Translations under genes and position numbers: made by a program
NCBI GenBank assembly: GCA_030267565.1
Contig: BRXU01000011.1
Span: 1,168,501-1,232,500, forward strand
Reading direction: 5' to 3'
Origin: Pleodorina starrii
Lineage: Eukaryota; Chlorophyta; Chlorophyceae; Chlamydomonadales; Volvocaceae
DNA length: 64,000 bases
Notes under the pieces: generated by a model
What the model was told of the DNA's origin: nothing
Seen by the model: only the letters and a program-made list of their open reading frames with translations
Databases searched by the model: none
Shown: one piece after another, positions 38,701-53,481 of the stretch
Numbering within the stretch: the stretch's first letter is position 1
Layout: each line of letters begins with the position of its first letter

Positions 38701-38891
38701 CGTACTTGGATCATGAGCGGCACTCAGCTCCCGCTCAGGCAGTGATCGCCGGAGTGACGGCACTCAGATCCCGTCTTCCGGAGTAGATTCCGCGGCGTTC
38801 CCCCATCCTTGACCGAGGAGGGGTTTCCTGGTGTAGATCATACAATCCAGGCTTTTGACACGCTGTGTCAATTACGCTGTGTGTCGTGACA
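35738..38891. repeat. Seven-unit tandem array of a 483-bp inverted-repeat element
   Basis: Units start at 35738, 36223, 36708, 37074, 37559, 38044 and 38529. Each begins TGTCACGACACAC and ends GTGTGTCGTGACA (13-bp terminal inverted repeats). Neighbouring units are joined by the same two bases GC, which makes a 28-bp perfect palindrome at every junction. Units 3 and 7 lack about 120 bases each. TCCT lies on both sides of the whole array (35734-35737 and 38892-38895), as a target duplication would. The units are nearly identical, so the array is young or homogenised. Confidence 0.9.
35842..35932 (-). ncRNA. tRNA-like segment with A and B boxes in the array unit
   Basis: On the minus strand the unit contains TGGCCGCTAGATTCAG (35929-35914), close to a Pol III A box, and GGTTCGAATC (35864-35855), a perfect B box, about 49 bases apart. 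The 3' side reads GTGGGTTCGAATC...ACGGCCGGC like the T arm and acceptor end of a long-variable-arm tRNA (Leu/Ser type). The acceptor 5' strand does not pair and the T stem is imperfect, so this is a tRNA relic and not a working tRNA. It recurs in units 2, 4, 5 and 6 (B boxes near 36340, 37191, 37676, 38161) and is deleted from units 3 and 7. Confidence 0.6.
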
Positions 38892-39925
38892 TCCTCCTGC
38901 CCTGACTGCCGTTGCGACCAGTTGTAACATCAACAGTCCAGGCACAGCCAGGCTGACTGGCCGCGTCAAGACGCGTAAACGTCGTCGACTTAACCACGGA
39001 TCCATGACCGCAGCAGTGCCGTTCTACCAGAGGCATAGACGCGGTGACCTGCGGCGATGACATGCGAATGGCGACGGGGGGTACATCATCTGACCACAAG
39101 TAACCAAGCCAGACGTATTTCAAAATTATAAAGTAGTCATGGGACCTTCCGGCTGATGTGGGTCGTGCTGTAGTTGACAGGGAGACCAAACGACGAGCAT
39201 CGCGACATGTCCGCTCTGGGTCCGCAGCCCTGGCACACCTCAGGATGAGGGCTAAACAGCGCTCTGACCCGGCACATTGAAATCTTATAATACAAGTTGA
39301 CTCACACCCGCGTTGCCCGGGCCTTAAGTAGGGTAACATGCTCGTTCGCGTTGACCGTCCATGGACGCCATGGCCATCTGCTCCCGATTGCTTACAGTTC
39401 CTAACACTTTGCCCGGCACCTTCGCCACAGACAAGCTCCCATGTCTATCCCGAAGAATTTGTGGCGGCCACCTGGGTGTAATCGCGCCCCTTCCAGCCTA
39501 CGCGACCGCCATGCTTACCCCGCCGAGCCAGAGCAGCACGAAAAGCAGTCCGATGCAGCTCCAGCTGCCTTCCATGATACTAATACATCAATACGAGACT
39601 CAGACGCCGTTCACGAGCTATTATGGTGCACGTATCAGCTTGCTAGTATACGGATATTTGTATCTTAGCGAGTTCAAAGTACGAAGAAGTTCTATCAAAT
39701 ATAGTTGTAAGGGAATATGTCGTTTGTTAAGACACTTGACAAGATACAGTTCTTGGCGGGAGTCTGTCCCGACAGTGAAAAATGCACAACGTTTTTCGCA
39801 GTTCTCAATATTGCTACCTATAATATGGTGTCATATGAGCAAGGTTCGCTGCCCGAAGACAAGAATTGCGCTGGTCGACTGCATGGGACCTGTCGTACGC
39901 CCGAGTGGCCCAGCTCTCCGCTCTG

Positions 39926-39933
39926 AGTACGAC
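39926..39933. repeat. 8-bp target-site duplication, right
   Basis: AGTACGAC lies next to the right inverted repeat of the hAT-like element and matches 34822-34829. Confidence 0.8.
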
Positions 39934-40087
39934 CTACAAGCACACCGGTCCCTGCCGTCCCTCATCATGATTCGGCACTCCCGAATTAGTGTCGCTGCCG
40001 GCTAGTTCTGCATAAAGTCAACATGGATCTTGACAACGCGCTGCTGCTTCTCGACAAGCATTGGCCGGCCGTGCATCCTCAGACAAT
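39934..40087. repeat. Third, truncated copy of the 440-bp repeat
   Basis: About 154 bases match the start of copy 2 nearly perfectly. The match ends at CAGACAAT near 40087. Confidence 0.85.
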
Positions 40088-40129
40088 TTATTTCGTCGGG
40101 TGCGGCATTTCGTTTGATGCACCTGCTTT

Positions 40130-40215
40130 GACGAACGTTCATTGAACATTCAGTGAACGTTCCCCGTGACTGTTCGCTAAACATTCAGTGAACGTTCAGC
40201 AAACAGTCACCAGTC
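40130..40215. repeat. Degenerate GAACGTTCACTGAAC repeat cluster, right copy
   Basis: Units such as GAACGTTCATTGAAC and ATTCAGTGAACGTTC follow each other. The order and orientation match the cluster at 33028-33118. Confidence 0.65.
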
Positions 40216-40288
40216 GTCCACGTCGTGAACGGAAACACCCGCGCTTACCCTAAGTAGTGTGATCATGCCTACTGTTTATGTAGATAAT

Positions 40289-40293
40289 TTACA
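40289..40293 (-). terminator. Candidate poly(A) signal TGTAA
   Basis: TGTAA on the minus strand, about 315 bases after the stop codon at 40608, fits the histidine-phosphatase transcript. Confidence 0.5.
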
Positions 40294-40607
40294 CGAAGGT
40301 CGCGTGGCGCGCTGCCCGCATTGTCCTAGTGCTTAACCTGTCCAAGGCGACAGCGCCTCAGTCCGTCGCCGCAGCTGTCTTGCAGAGGCCCAGGCGCCTC
40401 GTCGACGCGATCAACCCAAAACGTTTGTTGCGGTACCCACTGCGGTTGCTGCTGGCTTCATGAGAGCCAAACCGCGGGCGCACGACGACGCTGGTGACGC
40501 ACTTCGGCAGCGCCAAGGCTGAGCAGGTGCTGGTCCCAACCTCATCCAGCCTCATCCAATCCACATCTCTCCCCCGCCGCCCAGCCCCGCCTTGCTCCTC
40601 CCGCCCC

Positions 40608-42534
40608 TCACAGCTCGAATTCCACACTCGCCATCTCCCCCGGCTGCAGGTCAGCCCCTGTCAGCGCCCGCAGCACCCCCCAGTGAGCCACCAGCAGCAG
40701 ACACTGCTCCGGGCGCTCAGCCAGCAGCAGCCGCAGCGCCGCCAACCGCTCATCGTACACCCCTGCGTGCACGGGACAAAAAAGGTGCACAAGGCCACCC
40801 ATATCCGCATAGAAGCTGTGTCCGCGCTCTGAGCAACAGACGTCGGGCGCACAATGCGTACCGTATGCAGCGCCCGACTGAGTGTACAGCTGGTTTGAAC
40901 AACTGCCTGATAGCCGTACAGCTGTACAAAAGCGCAGCAGGTCAGTGCGCCTTGCAGTTTCACAAACGCACACTCAAAGCGCAGCGGTGCGTCGCAAGCG
41001 CGTGGATGCGCACCTTGCGGCTCTCTCGTTACGACCCGTGGGTCGGCGCCGGCGTCGGGGCCAGCGCCAGCGCCAGCCGTGTACCACCACACGTCCGGCA
41101 TGTCCGCCGGGAAGCGTACCCTGTCGTACGTGTACGTGTGCGCGTGTGAAGGTTGGGGCAGGAGGAGGCTGTGCGGACCACAAGGGGCGAAAGCGCCTCG
41201 GGGCGTCCGGGGCCGAAGCCGTCCAGGCCCCATAAGTCATAACACTACACCAAAACCACCAGCACTCGGCCCCCCTGCCCTCTCAATGCGTCCAATCAGG
41301 GGCCCGCCCCCTGAGCTCGATGTAAACGTCCGTGAGCTCAACGCAGACGCTATGTCACCCTCATTCTCACCCTCACACTTTCTTTGTGGGAGAAGACCTC
41401 ACCCGTATCCTCACCCTTATCCTCATCTTAACCCTCACCCTCACCCGGGAGGAGCTCCCCTCACCCCCACCCTCACCCCCACCCCCTCGCCTCACCCTCG
41501 CCCTCACCGGGGAGGAGCTCCCCTCAGCCCTCACCCCCACCCCCTCGCCTCATCCTCACCCTCACCCGGGAGGAGCTCCCCTCAGCCCTCACCCCCACCC
41601 CCTCGCCTCACCCTCGCCCTCACCGGGGGTACTCCTGCTGGAGCTCCCGGGGCGGGCGGCCCACCTCCGAGGACAGGGTCAGGCGCTCCCGAAGCAGCGG
41701 CTCGGCCACCACCGGCATCTGCGTGCGGTGGTGGTGGTGGTGGAGGTGGAGGGCGATATCCTTCGGGTTCACGGTACTGGTACGGTAACACAATGTCATC
41801 CATGCTACAAGGAACTCCTGGTTTCTTTGCCGTAGCTCCGGCTGTGGCTGCCACCGGGAGCAGCGCACCACGCGGCTTTTGCAGCTACTGCCCGCGTTGT
41901 TATGTAAGGCTGTACGGCGCACAATACGCACCGTTGGCTGTTGCGCCAGGAGCAGCTCGCAGGCGGCGGTTGCGGTTTGGAGGCAGCGCGTGAGAGGCGA
42001 GGTCAGCACCAGCTGGGGCCGGGGCTCCAGGGCCGCCACACGCGGCGCCAGCTGCTGCACCTTCCGCAGCCCCTCGCGCGTGAGTACCGTGTCGTACAGT
42101 AACGGGTCTCGAAGCGGCTCCTGGTGTGGGCTGCCGTACTTGTGGAGCGCCATGTAGGCGGCCATCTCGGTGGCGCCGTGGCGGATCACGTGGAGAACCT
42201 GGAAAGAACCTCGCCTTTAGTAATTGGTGATCGCCCAGGAATCGAATCTTCTAGGATATTTAGCAGAAGCGCGTGGCCCGCGTGCTGCTGAAGCTGTCGC
42301 CGAGCGTGATTTGCCGTGGGTTAGGAATCCGTTGGTACAAACGGAAAAGCAACCGCTGCGCGCGTCGCGGATAACTTGACAGCCAATGGCCAGATGCTAG
42401 GGGCTGCAGTTGCTCACCTTTGTAGTTGTCGTTTTACCTCCATTTAAGCGGCTGCTTTCCGCCGCAACTTTCACCAGTCGACGCAGGTTCGCACCTGCCA
42501 ACGACGGGGCTCGCGTCTGGCTATTGCTAAACAT
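40608..42534 (-). CDS. Phosphoglycerate-mutase-like histidine phosphatase, 246 aa
   Basis: Five exons: 42534-42418, 42198-41932, 41718-41624, 41120-41014 and 40762-40608. All phases agree, giving 247 codons with the stop. The histidine phosphatase signature is VIRHG (residues 43-47, nucleophile His46). It is followed by LTREGLRKVQQLAP and LVLTSPLTRCLQTA, then the second histidine in LLLVAHWGVLRAL (His222). The segment ELQQEYPRVRFPADMPDVWWY resembles the substrate-side loop of plant and algal members. The family includes mutases and broad phosphatases; the short length and lack of mutase-specific inserts favour a phosphatase, substrate unknown. The first exon is only 39 codons, and its start ATG lies 363 bases from the divergent MetRS start codon. 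No clear targeting peptide is seen. Confidence 0.88.
41441..41640. repeat. Intronic minisatellite that copies a splice donor
   Basis: Three units of about 57-62 bases contain, on the minus strand, GGGAGCTCCTCCC(C/G)GGTGAGGG. The real exon 3/intron boundary of the histidine-phosphatase gene (GAGCTCCAGCAGGAG... CCCCG|GTGAGGG) is the first, slightly different unit. Confidence 0.75.
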
Positions 42535-42896
42535 TAATATCTACCTTGTAAAATCAACTGAATAATATATTTCTTCTACCCACAAGAGCTAGCGATGCGT
42601 AGTAACTATGCGCTTGCACAAGCTTGACGATAAGGCCCTGTACTCGCAAAACTGACAATCAAGTTCAGCTCTTATCGACGTATCGACGTGTAATGGACAC
42701 TAGTTCATCACCTTCAGTTTGTACAGTCATCCTGTCAACGGGTCGCCTGGTGCCCCAAATATAGTTGTGTGGTCGTTCGGGGCTAAGACCGCAACAACCC
42801 GTAATCATCGAGCTCTGTCCATACATTTACCCCTGTGTAGCCTATCTCACACACCCCGAACGAACAACGACAACCGCGACTTGGTGCTCGGCTAGG
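42535..42896. promoter_or_regulatory. Divergent promoter between phosphatase and MetRS genes
   Basis: These 362 bases lie between two start codons pointing apart. The sequence is much lower in GC than the flanking exons. It must hold both core promoters and 5' untranslated regions unless further exons exist. Confidence 0.6.
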
Positions 42897-49864
<6,968 letters not shown>

Positions 49865-50812
49865 TGCGAGGGCGGCGGGTGCGGCGGCTCGGAGCCGGGA
49901 AGGGAGGGCTGCTTGAAGGGAGTGGGGATGTTGGTCAAGGAGGGTTGCGGCTTGCTGCTCCACAGTGAGGCCTGTGGAGCAGCCGTTCGCCGCTCGGGGC
50001 CGTGTGATGTATCTTATCTTAGAGAGTACACATCGCGGAGAGTCGCACGCGCGGGCGGGGCCTGTGGGTAGGTCGATGGAGGAGGCTACGGTGTCGTTAC
50101 GGCGTGATTGACCCGTGGGTCGTGCACGCCAGCCATTTTTGCAGGCTGGCTGTGAGCGTGGCGTTTCGTCGCATGCGCCGTTGCCACCGGGTTATTTTGT
50201 TTGCCTTTCATCGCGCATCTAAAGGGTGAATACACTGCGGAAGCCGAGCAGAGCAGACCCAAGTAGTCCAGGTGGCCCAGCTTTGCAGTTCAAAGTGATC
50301 GCTGGATCCGAGATGCGGACGAACGCGCAAGGGGCGCAACGGCCCTTCACCAGAGCCTTTGGGCATATGCGGATTCCATGTATGTCATCGAAGAATCCCA
50401 GTGGAGCAAGCCGTGGGCATGCAAATTCGGAAATTACGGTACGGAAGGCAGTGACGGACAAGAGGCTTGCGTCTCCTGAATGGCAGCCTCGCCCTTCAGC
50501 ATGACATTAGCCAAATATTTGCTTGACAGCGCTAAAAGCTGTAACACTAGGATATCGTACTTCGGTACATCGGTTCGATCGGACAAATTCAACATTATTC
50601 AAACTAGAAAGATTATATTTGACCTCATTGATGTACATAATTCCGCTGTGGCACACCGAATTTTGCAAAGTCTAGCTTGCGACTTCTATTAGCTCTAGAG
50701 CCAACCGCTGCTTTTCCGAGTCCGTCGTCAACCCATTCGCTTATTGAATTTACTGGCAAATAGGCACCCCGCTATCGTAAACCGTTAGCCCGATAGAGCT
50801 TTGTTTCTCGGG
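49865..50812. other. Intergenic region between MetRS and sphingoid hydroxylase
   Basis: No convincing exon. A TGTAA (50540-50544) about 680 bases after the MetRS stop could be its poly(A) signal. The right half is lower in GC and should contain the next promoter. Confidence 0.5.
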
Positions 50813-51754
50813 ATGGATATATCGAGTCTGTGGGCTCAGGCCGTCCACGTTTTCTCCGACAAACTACGGCCCGGCACGCCTGAGTTCGGCCTTGTTGTTT
50901 ATGTGCCTCTTGCGTACTGGATCGTCGCGGGCTTCTATGAGCTGCTGGACTGGCTGGACCTCCCCGCCACCCAGCGGAGCAAACTGACTCGGCGGGAACC
51001 TGGGCGGGACAACATGGTTTCGCGGCAACAAGTGGTCATACGCGTCCTGCTGCAGCACTTCATCCAGACGGTGTTGGCACTGGCGGTCTACGTGTTCGAT
51101 GACGGGATGTGTGACCGATGCGCCGGCAACAGCACTACCTTCCTGCACCGCGCCACGCGTTTCGTGCTGGGGATGTACGTGATGGACACATGGCAGTACT
51201 GGATCCACCGCATGATGCACACCAGCACCTTCCTCTACAAGCACCTGCATTCCGTACATCACTCCCTCATGATCCCCTTCGCCTGCGGCGCGCTGTACAA
51301 CTCAATCCTGGAGGGCCTACTGCTGGACAGCCTTGGCGGAGTGGTCACGCACTATGTGTCAGGCATGGACTGCCAAACGGCGACGTGGCTGTTCATTTTC
51401 GCCAACGCGAAGACGGTAGTTGACCACTGCAACTACCGCGGCCCCATCAACCCGCTGCACAGCCTCTTCCCCAACAGTGCCGCGTACCACGATGCCCACC
51501 ACGACATCCGTGGCATCAAGATGAACTTCTCGCAGCCCTTCTTCACGCACTGGGACTGGCTGCTGGGCACGTTCCTGGACCCCGCGGGCATGCACCTCAC
51601 GGAGAAGGAGCAGGAGCAGCGGGCGCGGGAGAAGCAGGTCTCGCGCTTTGGGAAACTTCGCCCGCGCTTTGGGAAACTTCGCCCTTTACGTTTTTTTCAG
51701 GGGCAAGAAGCCGCGAAGGCAAAGGCGGCAGCCGAGAGCAAGAAGGCGCGGTGA
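50813..51754 (+). CDS. SBH: Sphingoid-base C4-hydroxylase (SBH-like), 313 aa
   Basis: A fatty-acid-hydroxylase-superfamily membrane enzyme of the endoplasmic reticulum that adds the C4 hydroxyl to sphinganine or dihydroceramide. The di-iron histidine motifs are complete: HRMMH (132-136), HSVHH (146-150) and HDAHH (226-230), plus DHCNYRGPINPLHSLFPN between. Hydrophobic helices lie near 26-44, 74-96 and 186-198. The last four residues KKAR fit a KKXX retrieval signal. The start is the ATG at 50813. Plant SBH proteins are about 260 residues; the extra length is a charged C-terminal tail containing a tandem RFGKLRP duplication. That tail overlaps a possible 63-base intron (51638-51700). Apart from this the gene has no introns, unlike all its neighbours. 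Confidence 0.93.
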   Translation: MDISSLWAQAVHVFSDKLRPGTPEFGLVVYVPLAYWIVAGFYELLDWLDLPATQRSKLTRREPGRDNMVSRQQVVIRVLLQHFIQTVLALAVYVFDDGMCDRCAGNSTTFLHRATRFVLGMYVMDTWQYWIHRMMHTSTFLYKHLHSVHHSLMIPFACGALYNSILEGLLLDSLGGVVTHYVSGMDCQTATWLFIFANAKTVVDHCNYRGPINPLHSLFPNSAAYHDAHHDIRGIKMNFSQPFFTHWDWLLGTFLDPAGMHLTEKEQEQRAREKQVSRFGKLRPRFGKLRPLRFFQGQEAAKAKAAAESKKAR

Positions 51755-53481
51755 TCCGGATAGGACTGTTCGGGGTCGGGAGAAGGCGAAGAAAGCCCGG
51801 GGCGCGGGGGAAGGTGGTTTGTAGGTCGGGAGAGTGTCTGGCTTGCGGGTTATAGCAACGAGGTTTGTGCGGGCATCTGGGAGAGCGAGGAGTCTTATCG
51901 GGTGGTCGCAACATTTGTGAAGGCCGTACGCTTACATGACAGGTTGTGTGGAGCAGCTCTGCGCTCACCTGTCTCTCTCACATGCGAGCTGTCAGGACGT
52001 GCGCGTGTCGTTGTTGTTGTTTTTCTTACTGTGAGCTCCAGACTCACGGAAGGGTGGAGCCAACGGTTTCCTGCTATCGAGACCAGGGTCCCATGTCAAT
52101 GTGTTGTTGTTCGTGGTTATGGCGCGGGATTTGCTGAGCGGGTTTGCGGCGGTGTTGGCTTCTCTTCAATTTAAAAGCTTGGATGTTCCTTCCCGCGCCT
52201 GTATCTGCCGTGTGAGGTGCGTTGGCAGGTGGCCAGGTGCCTGTCTGTTGACTTCCTGGGTTCCAAGTTTGCAGAGGCCGCCGTGACGTCAGCGGGCGCT
52301 CACGTTGGAACCTAACCGGGAGCCCAGGTCTAAGGACCGACCCAGTTAGACTTAGGTGCTGCCTGGTTCGCGCGTAGATAGATGCGTCATAATGCGTTGA
52401 CAACTTGACATGCGTGGTTGTGTTCGTCAGGTTGGTTTGACCTTGACTTGGTCTGCAGCTTGCTGCAAACGCTCATAATGAGAACTTGCGGTGTGAAGGA
52501 CGCGCCTGCGACGTTGTCGCACAAGGCGAATGGGCAGCGTGCACTACGTGGACTATTCATCCCGATGGCCTCAGCTGCGATTTACACGGACGCTGGTGCG
52601 TGCCGACTGAGGTGCTTGAGGACGGAAGCGCCTGGTACATTCCCCCGTCGACTATTGGCAATGTGAGGATGTCCGTGAGCGGGAATCGAGCCGTGGTTTG
52701 TGCCGATGGGCTGAGAGCTGAAAGAGTCGCAACCTTCGGACGTTAGAATGCGGGTTACAATGTGGCTCACCTGATTGCCTTTCTCTAGGACTCACGGATA
52801 GTCCTTGACAAGGCATCATGCCATGGAAACGGACGGTTAAAACTTCCACGACGACAGGCAAAATTGCTCTTGTGCCAGTCCGCCCCCGGCAGCTAATCCG
52901 TCGACGTGCGGCGCGTGTGGCGCTTCGGAACCGTGGGTCAGCACTTAGAAGCAGCACAAGTGCACAAGTGCAGCAAGCGTTATCACGCGGACCGCCAACG
53001 AGATAGTTCTGCTCAATTGTAAGGCAAGCTTGCTTCGGCGCTGCAGGACGAGAACCCAGGCGTTCAGCCCAACCGGATTGTACTTGCATGTGTCATGCTG
53101 GTTCGTTTGGCGTGCATACAACCCAGCAAAGCAACAGATATGCATAATTGGCTTTGTAGTACGAGCCTATTATATTGAGCATCCATGCAAATCGCAGAGA
53201 CTCTGCAGAAACCCGAACATACCACTGTGTAATTCAAGGGTAACCGTGCAGGATTGTGACTGGAAGCATTACAAAGAGTGAATTGCCATTATAGCCATCA
53301 AGCCTAGGTCGAGCCTGGCCAAACCCTGAAAATTGTAGACGTTGCCAGAAGTCTTTATTTACAAGTTTCTACCTGCAAAACGTGAAAGGAACGGTCTTCG
53401 ACATACTAAGCACATAATAAATAGTAAAGAAGGCTTCGAGGCAAGGAGCGCCTGTCCGCGGAGCCTGATAAACCGGCGAGT
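51755..53481. other. Intergenic region with one possible lone exon
   Basis: Most of this stretch holds no supported gene; it should include the hydroxylase 3' untranslated region and the Dus1 promoter. The only coding-looking part is the frame at 52459-52746, listed separately. Confidence 0.5.
52459..52746 (+). other. Candidate orphan terminal exon, Cys-rich
   Basis: After an acceptor-like CTGCAG the frame stays open for 95 codons to a TAG and has mixed composition with six or seven cysteines (for example WTIHPDGLSCDLHGRWCVP). No upstream exon or start could be found. It may be a gene remnant; no family is recognised. Confidence 0.25.

Larger units (their letters stand above)
35606..39575 (-). 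pseudogene. Possible secreted Cys-rich protein gene, split by a repeat array
   Basis: A short exon (39575-39519) encodes MEGSWSCIGLLFVLLWLGG, a good signal-peptide core, and ends at a GTAAGC donor. A phase-0 acceptor (GGATAG) at 39445 opens a frame that runs to 38892. There the seven-unit repeat array begins. On the far side the same frame resumes at 35733 and ends at the TGA at 35606, so that without the array and one TCCT copy the product would be 245 residues. It has scattered cysteines, including a closing CRDC...C group. TGTAA signals lie downstream on this strand at 35150-35146 and 35073-35069. I recognise no family. The gene sits inside the hAT-like element, so it may be captured host sequence. 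The exon model is tentative. Confidence 0.35.
34830..39925. mobile_element. hAT-like DNA transposon, 5.1 kb, no transposase seen
   Basis: The left end begins CAGAGCGGAGAGCTAGGCC (34830) and the right end (39925 reading inward on the minus strand) begins CAGAGCGGAGAGCTGGGCC. These are terminal inverted repeats of about 21 bases with one mismatch. An 8-bp duplication AGTACGAC flanks them. Removing the element and one duplication recreates exactly the junction seen between copies 1 and 2 of the 440-bp repeat at 34371-34389, so the empty site is still present in the window. Eight-base target duplications and CAG-starting ends are typical of the hAT superfamily. No hAT transposase or dimerisation domain is visible, so it is probably non-autonomous. 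It carries a possible small gene and a nested array. Confidence 0.8.

Noticed and set aside
35835..38763. Repeated 84-86-codon frames as a tandem gene family
   Set aside because: They are frames inside the 485-bp array; the same sequence in other frames is equally open, and the tRNA-like segment explains part of it.
41230..41400. Extra exon (VYIELRGRAPDWTH) in the histidine-phosphatase gene
   Set aside because: No donor follows it before a TGA, while exons 3 and 4 join directly in the right phase and give a conserved-looking sequence.
42765..42896. Upstream extension of the MetRS N-terminus
   Set aside because: The in-frame stretch lacks an ATG until 42897, and its composition is not that of a transit peptide.
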